Positions 1 to 6,636 of a stretch of 10,520 bases of DNA are shown piece after piece. Within the stretch, counting starts at the first letter, position 1; each line of letters starts with the position of its first letter. Source of the stretch: Caulobacteraceae bacterium (GTDB taxonomy: Bacteria; Pseudomonadota; Alphaproteobacteria; Caulobacterales; Caulobacteraceae). Both the position numbers and the translations under genes were made by a program. The notes below the pieces were generated by a model, which was given only the letters and a program-made list of their open reading frames with translations, searched no databases and was not told the DNA's origin. The stretch spans positions 1 to 10,520 of the forward strand of contig CANGEH010000055.1 of assembly GCA_947452665.1 (NCBI GenBank), given 5' to 3'.

Positions 1-68
1 AAGATCTCGCCAAGCCTGGTTTGCGGCGCGCCCAGGCCGGGGCGGGCGGGGGCGGGTTTGTCGCTCAT
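1..68 (-). CDS. Partial CDS, probable COQ7-type demethoxyubiquinone hydroxylase (N-terminus only)
   Basis: Only the first 22 codons lie in the window; the gene runs off the left edge. Its ATG (66-68, minus strand) overlaps the dsbB stop codon in an ATGA arrangement, which suggests translational coupling. The visible peptide is a proline/alanine-rich leader followed by TRLGEIL. Alphaproteobacterial COQ7 proteins have a similar start (TRL-EILRVDHAGEYGA), just before the first di-iron glutamate segment. COQ7 hydroxylates demethoxyubiquinone in ubiquinone synthesis, and ubiquinone is the electron acceptor of DsbB, so the pairing makes sense. The catalytic residues are not visible, so the identity rests on a short N-terminal resemblance and on gene order. 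Confidence 0.5.
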   Translation of the reverse strand, partial: MSDKPAPARPGLGAPQTRLGEI

Positions 69-580
69 GCTTTAGCCTTTTTGGTCAGGGCAGACGCCGC
101 ACTAAATCCGGCAAGGGCTAGGGAAAGCAGGCTGTTCCAACCGGCCATGGACAGGCCAAGCCAGACCCAGGCCGCCTCATCACAGCGCGGCGGCTTGACC
201 TTGGCGCCGTTTAACAGGTCGGTCATGGACTGCAGGCTAACCGCCCCGCCAGCGCCGGTGCAGGCCGTAGGCCCCGGCCACCATTTCCATTCTGCGCCTG
301 CATGATAGGCGGCCAGATAGGCACCATAAAGAAAGATCACGGTCAGGAGCGCTGCCGCCCCGCGCCGCGTCCGCTCAGATCCGGCCATCCGATAAAGGGC
401 CGCGCCCACCAAGCCGACGGCCAGGGCTGCCCAATAGACCTCGCGCTGTTTGAGGCAAAGCGTGCAGGGTGCCAAGCCGCCAAAGGTCTCAAACCCATGC
501 GCAATCGCCAGCATCAGGCCAGAGGCCAGGGCGGCGAGCAAGGCTTGCCAATAGACAAGGCGGCGGATCAGGACGGTCAT
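65..580 (-). CDS. dsbB: Disulfide bond formation protein B (DsbB)
   Basis: Inner-membrane quinone reductase that reoxidises periplasmic DsbA and passes the electrons to ubiquinone. The 171-residue product has the usual family length and four hydrophobic segments (about residues 9-27, 48-64, 75-92 and 138-160). The first periplasmic loop carries the CxxC pair C39-T-L-C42, followed by KQRE. The second loop has C107 and C133, matching the second redox pair of DsbB. I chose the ATG at 578-580; the longer frame begins with a TTG at 616 and adds a charged, non-conserved leader. The Shine-Dalgarno upstream is weak. The stop overlaps the start of the probable COQ7 gene. The conserved cysteines make this call secure. 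Confidence 0.93.
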   Translation of the reverse strand: MTVLIRRLVYWQALLAALASGLMLAIAHGFETFGGLAPCTLCLKQREVYWAALAVGLVGAALYRMAGSERTRRGAAALLTVIFLYGAYLAAYHAGAEWKWWPGPTACTGAGGAVSLQSMTDLLNGAKVKPPRCDEAAWVWLGLSMAGWNSLLSLALAGFSAASALTKKAKA

Positions 581-698
581 GCGCTTTAATCTAGCGCAGG
601 ATCGTGCCGGACCCAAGGGGCAGCTTGGCCGCAGCTTATCCCCGCCTTAGCGCGCGGGGTTAAATTTAGGTTCAAGCCGAAACCATTGGACCGGTCGC
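581..698. promoter_or_regulatory. Divergent intergenic region between dsbB and the putative effector gene
   Basis: This 118-bp gap must hold the promoter of the rightward effector gene and probably also that of the dsbB operon. A GC-rich hairpin (CCCCGC 640-645 with GCGGGG 654-659, 8-nt loop) is followed by AT-rich TTAAATTTA at 660-668. TTAA-N7-TTCA at 660-674 is one base from the CtrA consensus TTAA-N7-TTAA, but one such match can easily occur by chance. I see no convincing -35/-10 pair. Confidence 0.3.
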
Positions 699-1418
699 AT
701 GCGCGAAGATTCCCAAGTTCCCTATGATCTCGAAACTCAAAAGCTGCGATGCGAACAGGCCTGGCTAAGATTCAAATTGGCAATCTATGACCTGGTTTTG
801 GGAAAGCCTGCGCCAGAGGCCAAGTTCAATCCCTATCACGACGAATTAGGCCGCTTTACCTTCGCGCCGGGAGGGGTTGGGGGTGGTGCGGCTCATTCGA
901 GTGCCTCCGGACATCATGATGCGAGCGATACTGGGGCCGATCAAAAAAATGATTACGAAACATCAGACCCCGAATTTAAGGTGCCTGCTGAAATTCGGCC
1001 AAGGCTCATTAGGCTTGCAAGCGAGTTTCATTCAGCCACCGGCAAAACCCTTGTTGTAACAAGCGTCGCGCGCGATGCTCACGCTCAGGCTGACGCCATG
1101 TATATAAAATTCACACGTGGTGGACTTGGCTCAGAATATATTGATCGAACGGCATTTAATGAAATTCACGACGCATACATTTTAAATCGGCACCAGGGAA
1201 AATCGCCTGGCGATACTGTGCGGGCCATGCAGTCTGTAATCTCGGCTCAAATGGCCCGTGGCGTTTACATATCTAAGCACCTGAAGGCGGGTGCGGTAGA
1301 TGTCCGATCGAGCTCTCTGACAAAAGCAGAGGTTTTTAAAGTGCTCGAAATTGCGTCACGCCATGGGGTCCGAGCAATCCATGAAGACGCCCCGAACCAC
1401 ATTCACCTACAATTTTGA
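699..1418 (+). CDS. Putative secreted effector: NPYH-motif N-terminus plus M15 (VanY/Hedgehog-like) peptidase domain
   Basis: The 239-residue product has no signal peptide. A helical N-terminus leads to NPYHDELGRFTFAPGG (residues 44-59), a motif I associate with phage morphogenesis and polymorphic-toxin proteins. Next comes a Gly/Ala/His/Ser-rich linker (about 60-90), then the catalytic domain (about 95-239). The segment LVVTSVARD...Q (118-130) resembles the M15 signature VTSxYRxxxxQ. The zinc motif S192-x-H194...A-V-D201 has H and D seven apart, as in VanY-type enzymes. The C-terminus has H234-x-H236, supplying the third zinc ligand, with E229 a possible general base. Family members are zinc DD- or LD-carboxy/endopeptidases that cut peptidoglycan stems. 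The gene is AT-richer than its neighbours and lies upstream of two secreted paralogues, which fits an antibacterial effector. A phage-type endolysin is the alternative. The domain call is good; the toxin role is inferred. Confidence 0.72.
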   Translation: MREDSQVPYDLETQKLRCEQAWLRFKLAIYDLVLGKPAPEAKFNPYHDELGRFTFAPGGVGGGAAHSSASGHHDASDTGADQKNDYETSDPEFKVPAEIRPRLIRLASEFHSATGKTLVVTSVARDAHAQADAMYIKFTRGGLGSEYIDRTAFNEIHDAYILNRHQGKSPGDTVRAMQSVISAQMARGVYISKHLKAGAVDVRSSSLTKAEVFKVLEIASRHGVRAIHEDAPNHIHLQF

Positions 1419-1599
1419 ATTGCGTAAGATATAGATACCTTAAAAAACATGTCTATAGGGTGTAAAATTCGAAATGCTTGCTGACGATAATAATCTATTT
1501 ATAGTTGAATAAATCGAAATTTATACTAAGTTGGCTCTTGATCGAGTTTTTCAACTTGGTTCTATTTCCTGTCGCGGTTTGGTCCAAGGATGGATCGCA
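1419..1599 (+). promoter_or_regulatory. AT-rich intergenic region with candidate promoter for the secreted-protein pair
   Basis: This 181-bp gap is strikingly AT-rich: 17 of 60 bases at 1441-1500 and 18 of 60 at 1501-1560 are G or C. A sigma70-like candidate is TTGCTG (1478-1483), 16 bp, TATAGT (1500-1505). TATACT at 1522-1527 is a second possible -10, but has no matching -35. Either would give the following genes their own transcript. The AAGGA at 1586-1590, nine bases before the ATG at 1600, is the ribosome-binding site that sets that start. No terminator hairpin with a T-tract follows the effector gene. Confidence 0.35.
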
Positions 1600-2118
1600 A
1601 TGTCGAAACTTATGCGATGCCTCGCGGCTAAGCAGTTTTTCGCACTCGCGTTATCACTGCTGTCGACGCATGCGGATAGCGCGCCGATCGATAATTACAA
1701 TCGCTATCTGAAAGGCGCGTCCTGTAGCCCAAACCCGCTGTCGCCTGAGGACCGGCTACAGATCATTTTGCCGCATGGGCATTTACCCCAGCTAAGGGTC
1801 GTAAATCCTGTCGGAGATTGGGTCGAAATTACCTATAGCGAAGGCGAAACCTATAGTAAGGGCCGAATAAAAGAAGCTGAATTTGCGTCGATGGATCATA
1901 TCGATTTCTCTATAAAGGAACTCCAAGGATTTAACGGTTATTATTACTCTACAGACCGTGTGTTTCAACTGAACGGATTCTATCGATTTTTTGTTGAAAT
2001 TAATGCGGGTGAAGATGGTTGGCAGTCAGATATTGTATGCGATATCAACTATTTTGACCCTGCGGATAATCGACCTGCTGCAGCCTTCAGAAGACTGTAC
2101 AGAACCGATGGTGACTAG
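1600..2118 (+). CDS. Secreted two-cysteine protein, candidate periplasmic immunity protein (paralogue 1)
   Basis: I do not recognise a named family. The 172-residue product starts at the ATG at 1600 behind a good AAGGA; the longer frame begins with TTG at 1531 without support. Residues 1-28 look like a Sec signal peptide (basic start, hydrophobic FFALALSLLS, likely cleavage after ADSA). The mature part alternates short hydrophobic strands with polar turns, as in a beta-sandwich. It has two cysteines, C42 (GASCSP) and C147 (CDINY), that could form a disulfide in the periplasm. Landmarks shared with the next gene are NPVGD (69-73), ITY (77-79), EAEF (92-95), VFxxNGxYRF (121-130) and CxxNYxxPxDxRP (147-159). 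Its place after an M15-type effector gene suggests an inhibitor of that enzyme. The gene is real with high confidence; its role is inferred. Confidence 0.8.
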   Translation: MSKLMRCLAAKQFFALALSLLSTHADSAPIDNYNRYLKGASCSPNPLSPEDRLQIILPHGHLPQLRVVNPVGDWVEITYSEGETYSKGRIKEAEFASMDHIDFSIKELQGFNGYYYSTDRVFQLNGFYRFFVEINAGEDGWQSDIVCDINYFDPADNRPAAAFRRLYRTDGD

Positions 2119-2620
2119 ACGCGCATGGCTGGCCATTGCGGTGACCTTGGCCATGCTCCCTGCCAATGGCTTTGCGCAGGATCACCGGACATCCCGCCAT
2201 TTGCCGGACGCAAGCTGCGCGCCGCGGTCCCTGAAGCGGGGCGATAGTTTGGTCATCAAACTGCCCGCCGACCATGGCCGGGAACTGATTATTGTCGACC
2301 CTGTCGGTGATGAGATCCACTTGACCTATGATCGCCAAGCCAGTGAGCGTGAAATCCCAACCCTCATTGATGAGGCCGAGTTTTCGTCTCTTCGCCGCCT
2401 AGACCTCAGGGTCGACACTGTCGAAGGCTATAATTATTACGATTTCAAGCTCGGCCCCGTGTTTAAGGCCAATGGCCGATATCGGTTTGTGCTTATTCTG
2501 CCAGACCAGTATGGCTTTTTCGACGTGGTGCCCTTGTGCAGTGTCAACTACCGAAACCCAAAGGACAGGCGGCCTCCGCCTAAGCCCCGCAAAACTTATT
2601 TTGGCAACGATCCCTACTGA
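2108..2620 (+). CDS. Secreted two-cysteine protein, candidate periplasmic immunity protein (paralogue 2)
   Basis: The 170-residue product is a diverged paralogue of the preceding gene, whose 3' end it overlaps by 11 bp. That overlap implies translational coupling; its own Shine-Dalgarno is poor. I chose the ATG at 2108 because it opens directly into a signal peptide (MVTRRAWLAIAVTLAML, likely cleavage after GFA, residue 23); a GTG at 2111 is an alternative. Conserved landmarks are DASCAP (C37), DPVGD (64-68), LTY (72-74), DEAEFSS (88-94), VFxxNGxYRF (118-127) and CSVNYxxPxDxRP (C144). The two cysteines are 107 residues apart, against 105 in the paralogue. The tail is proline/lysine-rich. The coding composition is closer to the GC-rich surroundings than paralogue 1. 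It ends seven bases before the convergent yqaA stop. Function is unknown; immunity against the upstream peptidase is my inference. Confidence 0.8.
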   Translation: MVTRRAWLAIAVTLAMLPANGFAQDHRTSRHLPDASCAPRSLKRGDSLVIKLPADHGRELIIVDPVGDEIHLTYDRQASEREIPTLIDEAEFSSLRRLDLRVDTVEGYNYYDFKLGPVFKANGRYRFVLILPDQYGFFDVVPLCSVNYRNPKDRRPPPKPRKTYFGNDPY

Positions 2621-2626
2621 CCGACC

Positions 2627-3205
2627 CTAGCCCAGCATCTTGACCGCCAAGACGCCGCCTAAAATCACCAAGAGCGCCACGGTAGTGACCAGGATCATAC
2701 GCTTTTCGATCATGGCCTGGACCTGGACGCCAAAGCGCTTGATCAGATAGGCCTCGAGGAAGAAGCGGCCGCCGCGGGTGGCGACGGAGGCGGCAATAAA
2801 GACCGGAAAGCTGAACTGGGCCAGGCCTGAGGCGATGGTCACTAGCTTATAGGGAATGGGGGTAAAGCCCTTGATCAGTATGACCCAGACGCCCCATTTG
2901 GCATACCAGTCCTGAAACTGGGCCACGCCGCCGGAATGACCGGTTAGGGCTAGGAGCGCATGGCCGACGGGTTCAAGATAATACCCAATCGCATAGCCCA
3001 GCATGCCGCCGGCCACGGAGGCGGCGGTACAGATCGCCGCATAGGTATAGGCCTTTTCGGGCCTAGCCAGGATCATTGGGGCCAGCATCACATCGGGCGG
3101 TACGGGGAAAAACGAGCTTTCCGCAAATGACACAATGGCCAGCCACAGACCGGCTAGGCGATGGCCAGACAGGCTCATGATGCGGTTATACAGGCGATGC
3201 AGCAT
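2627..3205 (-). CDS. yqaA: YqaA-type DedA/VTT-family membrane protein
   Basis: The 192-residue product is an integral membrane protein of the DedA/SNARE-associated superfamily, YqaA branch. These proteins are linked to phospholipid scrambling and envelope integrity. Diagnostic segments are SFAESSFFPVPPDVMLAPM (26-44, the amphipathic re-entrant region with the acidic residue and paired prolines), KGFTPIPYKL (112-121, second re-entrant loop), and ATRGGRFFLEA (142-152, conserved arginines). Hydrophobic helices lie near 16-30, 54-75, 106-118, 128-142 and 170-190. The ATG at 3203-3205 follows a good AAGGAA. The same strand and nearby dsbB suggest that yqaA-dsbB-COQ7 was once a continuous group, now split by the plus-strand island. 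The precise substrate cannot be read from sequence. Confidence 0.88.
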   Translation of the reverse strand: MLHRLYNRIMSLSGHRLAGLWLAIVSFAESSFFPVPPDVMLAPMILARPEKAYTYAAICTAASVAGGMLGYAIGYYLEPVGHALLALTGHSGGVAQFQDWYAKWGVWVILIKGFTPIPYKLVTIASGLAQFSFPVFIAASVATRGGRFFLEAYLIKRFGVQVQAMIEKRMILVTTVALLVILGGVLAVKMLG

Positions 3206-3497
3206 GCCAAATTCCTTAAGCAGGCGGCCTGATTAGCAGGGATTTTCGCCCCTGTCCCGTGACGGATTGGTGGGGCCAAATCGTAGGCTGGGTCGGTAAG
3301 GGCTGAAAAAATTTGGGCCAGCCACTGCGACCGTTTGCAAAGATAAACGACAATGAAGTGGCTAGGCGAATCCAGCGTCATTAACGGTCTGGCAATTTTT
3401 CTAAGTAATTATCACTACTTAAAGGGTTGGTTCTAGGGATTTTCCACCCATACAAACCTTGCTTTCACCTAAAATGATGGCGCCAGGAGCCTTGGAT
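3206..3497. promoter_or_regulatory. Divergent intergenic region between yqaA and the membrane chemoreceptor gene
   Basis: This stretch of almost 300 bp has no convincing gene. The yqaA side carries its Shine-Dalgarno (complement of 3212-3217). A GAATC sequence at 3368-3372 fits the GANTC target of CcrM, the methyltransferase that works with GcrA in alphaproteobacteria. The receptor side holds the conserved bipartite motif at 3405-3439, annotated separately. AGGAG at 3485-3489, eight bases before ATG 3498, sets the receptor start. I see no clean -35/-10 pair. Confidence 0.45.
3405..3439 (+). promoter_or_regulatory. Bipartite motif shared by both chemoreceptor genes (copy 1)
   Basis: GTAATTATCACTAC (3405-3418), a 12-nt spacer and TTCTAGGGA (3431-3439) recur upstream of the PAS receptor gene with one change in the first block, two in the second, and the same spacing. 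The flanks form a short dyad, AAGTA-N8-TACTT, in this copy. The motif ends 58 bp before the receptor ATG. It could be an operator, a promoter core, or both; the binding factor is unknown. Confidence 0.5.
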
Positions 3498-5432
3498 ATG
3501 AAATTCAAATCGATCAACCAAGCCTTCATGCTTGTAGGGATCACCTTGATGATCCTGTTTGGCCTTGGCACGGGAACCGGTATTTGGGCTGTCATCAAGC
3601 TGTCGGCCGAAATGCAGGACATGTCTCGGTCGGTTCAGATCATTCGCACCCAGATGCTGGCCGATATGAATCATGACGCGATACGCGGGGACGTTCTGTT
3701 GGCGCTTGAATCTCAGGTGCCGGGCTCAATCATCAGGCTGGACCAGGTGCGCGAGGATTCAGCGCGCCACGCTAAAGAATTTCGAGGCTCGATTCAGGAA
3801 AATCTGGCCCGAGCCTCAGACCCAAAGGTGCATGAAGCCTTGATCAAGGTTCAACCACCCTTGCTCGCCTATCTTTCAGAGGCAGAGGCCTTGTTGGAAC
3901 TTGTCTCAAATGACCCGCAAAGGGTCCGTTCAGAGTTGAAGGGCTTTATGGAAAAGTTCCGCATACTCGAAACGGCAATGGGAGATACCACCGATACGAT
4001 TCAGGCCGCCATGGATCAAGAAACCTCGCGGCTAGACAATATGATCAAGGTGATCAAGATTCTAACTACCATGGCGCTGGTCCTGGGTTTGGCCTTGTGT
4101 TTCGTTCTAATCATGGTTGCCAGAGCGCAGCTGGTTAAGCCACTGGTTGATATTACGGGCAAGGTCGACCAACTGGCCAAGGGCAATTATGAAATTGAAG
4201 TCCCGACCAGTGCGCGCCGTGACGAACTGGGCCTGTTGACCCGGTCCTTGGCTATTTTCAAGCAGGTTATTGCCGACCGCGCCAGCGAGGTTGAGGCTGC
4301 GGAGCAACGCAATCTATTGGAAAAGGAACGGGAAGATAACGAACAAAGGCGCATTATTGCCGAGCAACAACAGATGCAGATGGTCGCCGCCATTGGCAAG
4401 GGGCTGGAGCGGTTAGCCCATGGCGATCTTTCGGCCGAATTGACCGACCCCTTCGCGCCAGAATTCGAACGCCTTCGGGTCGATTTTAATGCGACAATTG
4501 TTCATCTCAGAAAGACCATCCATGCGGTCATGACGACGGCGAACGGCATGTATACGGGGATCGAGGAAATCAGCCGTGCCTCGGATGATTTGTCGCGTCG
4601 TACAGAGACCCAGGCCGCAAGCCTTGAGCAAACAGCCGCCGCCCTTGATGAGGTTACAGCAACGGTCGCCAGCAGTTCGGAAGGTGCCCGCAAGGTGGCA
4701 AGTGCGATGTCGGACACCCGCTCAGACGCGAGCTCGTCGGTTCATGTTGTGCAGAACGCCGTTACGGCCATGGGGGCAATTGAGCAGTCTTCGCGCCAGA
4801 TCAGCAATATTGTCGGCGTCATTGATGAGATCGCCTTCCAGACCAATCTTTTGGCCCTGAATGCCGGGGTCGAGGCGGCGCGGGCCGGCGAGGCAGGGCG
4901 CGGCTTTGCCGTGGTGGCCTCTGAAGTGCGCTCGCTAGCCCAACGCTGCGGCGAGGCCGCCAAGGAGATTAAGGGTCTGATCAGTGCCAGTTCCGGTCAG
5001 GTGGAATCGGGTGTGCAGCTGGTCGCCGCGACCGGCGATGCCCTCGCCCGGATTGTGGCCAATATTACGGAGATCGACTCCCTGATTGCCGAGATTGCCA
5101 CATCATCGAGCGAGCAGGCCACCGGCTTGAGCGAGGTCAATTCAGCGGTCAATCAAATGGACCAGGTCACCCAGCAAAATGCCGCCATGGTCGAGGAAAT
5201 GTCGACAGCGGCGGCAACGCTAAAATGGGAAACGACCGAACTCAATCGGCAGATGAGCCATTTTCGCTGGGACTTCACACCGTCAGACCAGGCCACAGCC
5301 CCGCTCGCCGACGCGGACATGCATAGGCCAAGCCCCAATATTGTCGCCCAGGTTCAGGCCCGCCTCGCCAAGCTTCCGGCCAATTTTGGCGCGGCAACGG
5401 CCGAAGACCTGCGCCGGTGGGATGGATTTTAG
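3498..5432 (+). CDS. Transmembrane methyl-accepting chemotaxis protein with helical periplasmic sensor
   Basis: The 644-residue chemoreceptor signals through CheW/CheA. TM1 spans about 9-31. A mostly helical periplasmic region (about 32-183, four-helix-bundle type, including MNHDAIRGDVLLAL) is followed by TM2 (about 184-208). A HAMP domain (about 209-262) and a second HAMP-like unit (about 295-342, LERLAHGDLSAEL) lead to the signalling hairpin (about 350-590). The hairpin tip has the invariant EIAFQTNLLALNAGVEAARAG (444-464). ASLEQTAAALDE (374-385) and TQQNAAMVEE (558-567) look like methylation-helix segments. The protein ends in RWDGF (640-644), an xWxxF pentapeptide of the CheR/CheB docking type. 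The start is ATG 3498 behind AGGAG; the longer TTG frame adds a non-membrane leader. The ligand is not predictable. The signalling half nearly duplicates that of the PAS receptor downstream. Confidence 0.93.
   Translation: MKFKSINQAFMLVGITLMILFGLGTGTGIWAVIKLSAEMQDMSRSVQIIRTQMLADMNHDAIRGDVLLALESQVPGSIIRLDQVREDSARHAKEFRGSIQENLARASDPKVHEALIKVQPPLLAYLSEAEALLELVSNDPQRVRSELKGFMEKFRILETAMGDTTDTIQAAMDQETSRLDNMIKVIKILTTMALVLGLALCFVLIMVARAQLVKPLVDITGKVDQLAKGNYEIEVPTSARRDELGLLTRSLAIFKQVIADRASEVEAAEQRNLLEKEREDNEQRRIIAEQQQMQMVAAIGKGLERLAHGDLSAELTDPFAPEFERLRVDFNATIVHLRKTIHAVMTTANGMYTGIEEISRASDDLSRRTETQAASLEQTAAALDEVTATVASSSEGARKVASAMSDTRSDASSSVHVVQNAVTAMGAIEQSSRQISNIVGVIDEIAFQTNLLALNAGVEAARAGEAGRGFAVVASEVRSLAQRCGEAAKEIKGLISASSGQVESGVQLVAATGDALARIVANITEIDSLIAEIATSSSEQATGLSEVNSAVNQMDQVTQQNAAMVEEMSTAAATLKWETTELNRQMSHFRWDFTPSDQATAPLADADMHRPSPNIVAQVQARLAKLPANFGAATAEDLRRWDGF
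4569..5258 (+). repeat. Direct repeat, copy 1: chemoreceptor signalling domain
   Basis: These 690 bases (residues 358-587 of the membrane receptor) align without gaps to 8493-9182 in the PAS receptor. I counted about 36 differing residues in 230, roughly 84% identity, with long runs nearly identical at DNA level around the hairpin tip. The copies are direct and their starts lie about 3.9 kb apart, so they could recombine. Confidence 0.8.
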
Positions 5433-5625
5433 CGGTAGCGGAAGGTCTGGGGCCATTGGCCCACTGGGTTGAACCTGGGCATAAAAATGGCCCGAGCCGA
5501 AGGATTATGCCGAATATTTGAACGGTCTTATGTCGCCACTCCAACCGGGCCGCTGGCCAAGCGTCAAAATCTGTGGCGAGATTGAGCGGTTATCGCTTAG
5601 CGGTCTCGTTGCAGAGGGTGTTGTC
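5433..5625 (+). other. Intergenic stretch between the membrane chemoreceptor and FAH-family genes
   Basis: This 193-bp gap has no credible gene. A small perfect hairpin (GGGCC 5450-5454, loop ATT, GGCCC 5458-5462) follows the receptor stop but lacks a T-tract, so it is not a typical terminator. GAGGG at 5614-5618 is the ribosome-binding site for the next gene. No clear promoter is visible. Confidence 0.4.
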
Positions 5626-6636
5626 ATGAAGCTTGCCTCGCTAAAATCTGGCCGAGATGGCCGACTGGTTGTGGTTTCCAAAGACCTAGCCTGGTTTGCC
5701 CCGGCCGACACCATAGCCCCGACCCTGCAGGCTGCCCTCGACGACTGGGGACGGTGCGAGCCGATGTTGCGGGCCTTATCGCTCAGTCTTGAAAGCGGGG
5801 GCCAACCACGCGAGCGGTTTCATGAGCATGAGGCCGCAAGCCCCCTACCACGTGCCTATCAATGGGCCGATGGCTCGGCCTATGTGAACCATGTTGCCCT
5901 GATGCGTCAGGCTCTGGCCGCCGACATGCCCGCAAGCTTCTGGACCGATCCCTTAATGTATCAGGGCGGCTCGGACGGGTTTTTGGCACCACGTGATCCG
6001 ATCCCGCTCGCCGACGAGGCCTATGGCTGTGATCTGGAGGGCGAGATTGCGGTGATTATTGGGGACGTGGCCATGGGGGCCGGCCGCGACGCGTGCCTAG
6101 CGGCGATCCGGCTGGTGCTTTTGACCAATGATGTCAGCCTGCGCAATCTGATGCCCGGCGAGCTGGCCAAGGGGTTTGGCTTCTTTCATTCCAAGCCGGC
6201 CAGCGCGTTTTCGCCGGTGGCCGTGACCCCCGAGGCCTTGGGCCAGGCCTGGCGTGATGGCAAGCTTCACGGCGCGCTTGAGGTGGCGATCAATGGCAAG
6301 CCGTTTGGCGAGCCCGATGCCGGGATCGATATGACTTTTGACTTCCCCACGCTTATTGCCCATGCCGCCAAGACCCGTGCCCTGTCCGCGGGCACGGTTA
6401 TTGGGCCTGGCACAGTGTCTAACCGTGACAAGGACGGTGGGCCGGGCAAGCCGATGGATCAGGGCGGCCTGGGCTATGCCTGCATTGCCGAGGTCAGGAC
6501 TGTGGAAACCTTGCAGTTGGGCGCGGCAAAAACGCCGTTCTTGCGTTATGGCGATACGATCCGGATCGAAATGCGCGACCATGGCCGCCACAGTCTGTTT
6601 GGCGCTATAGAGCAAAGGGTCGAGCCTTGTGCATGA
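5626..6636 (+). CDS. Fumarylacetoacetate hydrolase (FAH) family protein
   Basis: The 336-residue metal-dependent enzyme belongs to a fold that cleaves or hydrates beta-diketo and 2-keto-enoic acids. It resembles bacterial proteins annotated as fumarylacetoacetase of tyrosine/homogentisate breakdown. The N-terminal part (about 1-75) is the family lead-in. The catalytic core carries the E-x-E metal pair (E138-G-E140 in DLEGEIAVIIGD), a third ligand D169 (LTNDVSLR), FFHSKPASAFSPVAV with the conserved K190, and the glycine-rich GTVSN (262-266). I chose ATG 5626 behind GAGGG; the longer frame has no good Shine-Dalgarno. No homogentisate or maleylacetoacetate genes are nearby, so the exact substrate is open. 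The position between two chemoreceptor genes is unusual but may be incidental. Confidence 0.88.
   Translation: MKLASLKSGRDGRLVVVSKDLAWFAPADTIAPTLQAALDDWGRCEPMLRALSLSLESGGQPRERFHEHEAASPLPRAYQWADGSAYVNHVALMRQALAADMPASFWTDPLMYQGGSDGFLAPRDPIPLADEAYGCDLEGEIAVIIGDVAMGAGRDACLAAIRLVLLTNDVSLRNLMPGELAKGFGFFHSKPASAFSPVAVTPEALGQAWRDGKLHGALEVAINGKPFGEPDAGIDMTFDFPTLIAHAAKTRALSAGTVIGPGTVSNRDKDGGPGKPMDQGGLGYACIAEVRTVETLQLGAAKTPFLRYGDTIRIEMRDHGRHSLFGAIEQRVEPCA

Noticed and set aside
636..644. TTATCCCCG as a DnaA box near dsbB
   Set aside because: Two mismatches, both in the important CACA end, and no replication context.
699..1418. The M15-domain gene as part of a prophage lysis cassette
   Set aside because: No holin, spanin, structural or integrase genes are nearby, and the following genes are secreted paralogues. 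It remains an alternative origin but not the preferred reading.
1428..1457. TATAGA/TCTATA inverted repeat after the effector gene as a terminator
   Set aside because: Six A/T-rich pairs around a 16-nt loop would be unstable, and no T-tract follows.
1505..1711. TTG-started 68-codon frame with a hydrophobic, signal-like N-terminus overlapping the first secreted-protein gene
   Set aside because: No Shine-Dalgarno, a TTG start, and the rest reads as basic, cysteine-rich shadow translation of the real gene in another frame. The hydrophobicity follows from local T-richness.
3175..3381. 68-codon minus-strand frame upstream of and overlapping yqaA
   Set aside because: It overlaps the well-supported yqaA start and Shine-Dalgarno in another frame and has no domain features.
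5450..5462. Hairpin GGGCC-ATT-GGCCC after the membrane receptor gene as a terminator
   Set aside because: Only 5 bp of stem and no T-tract follow.
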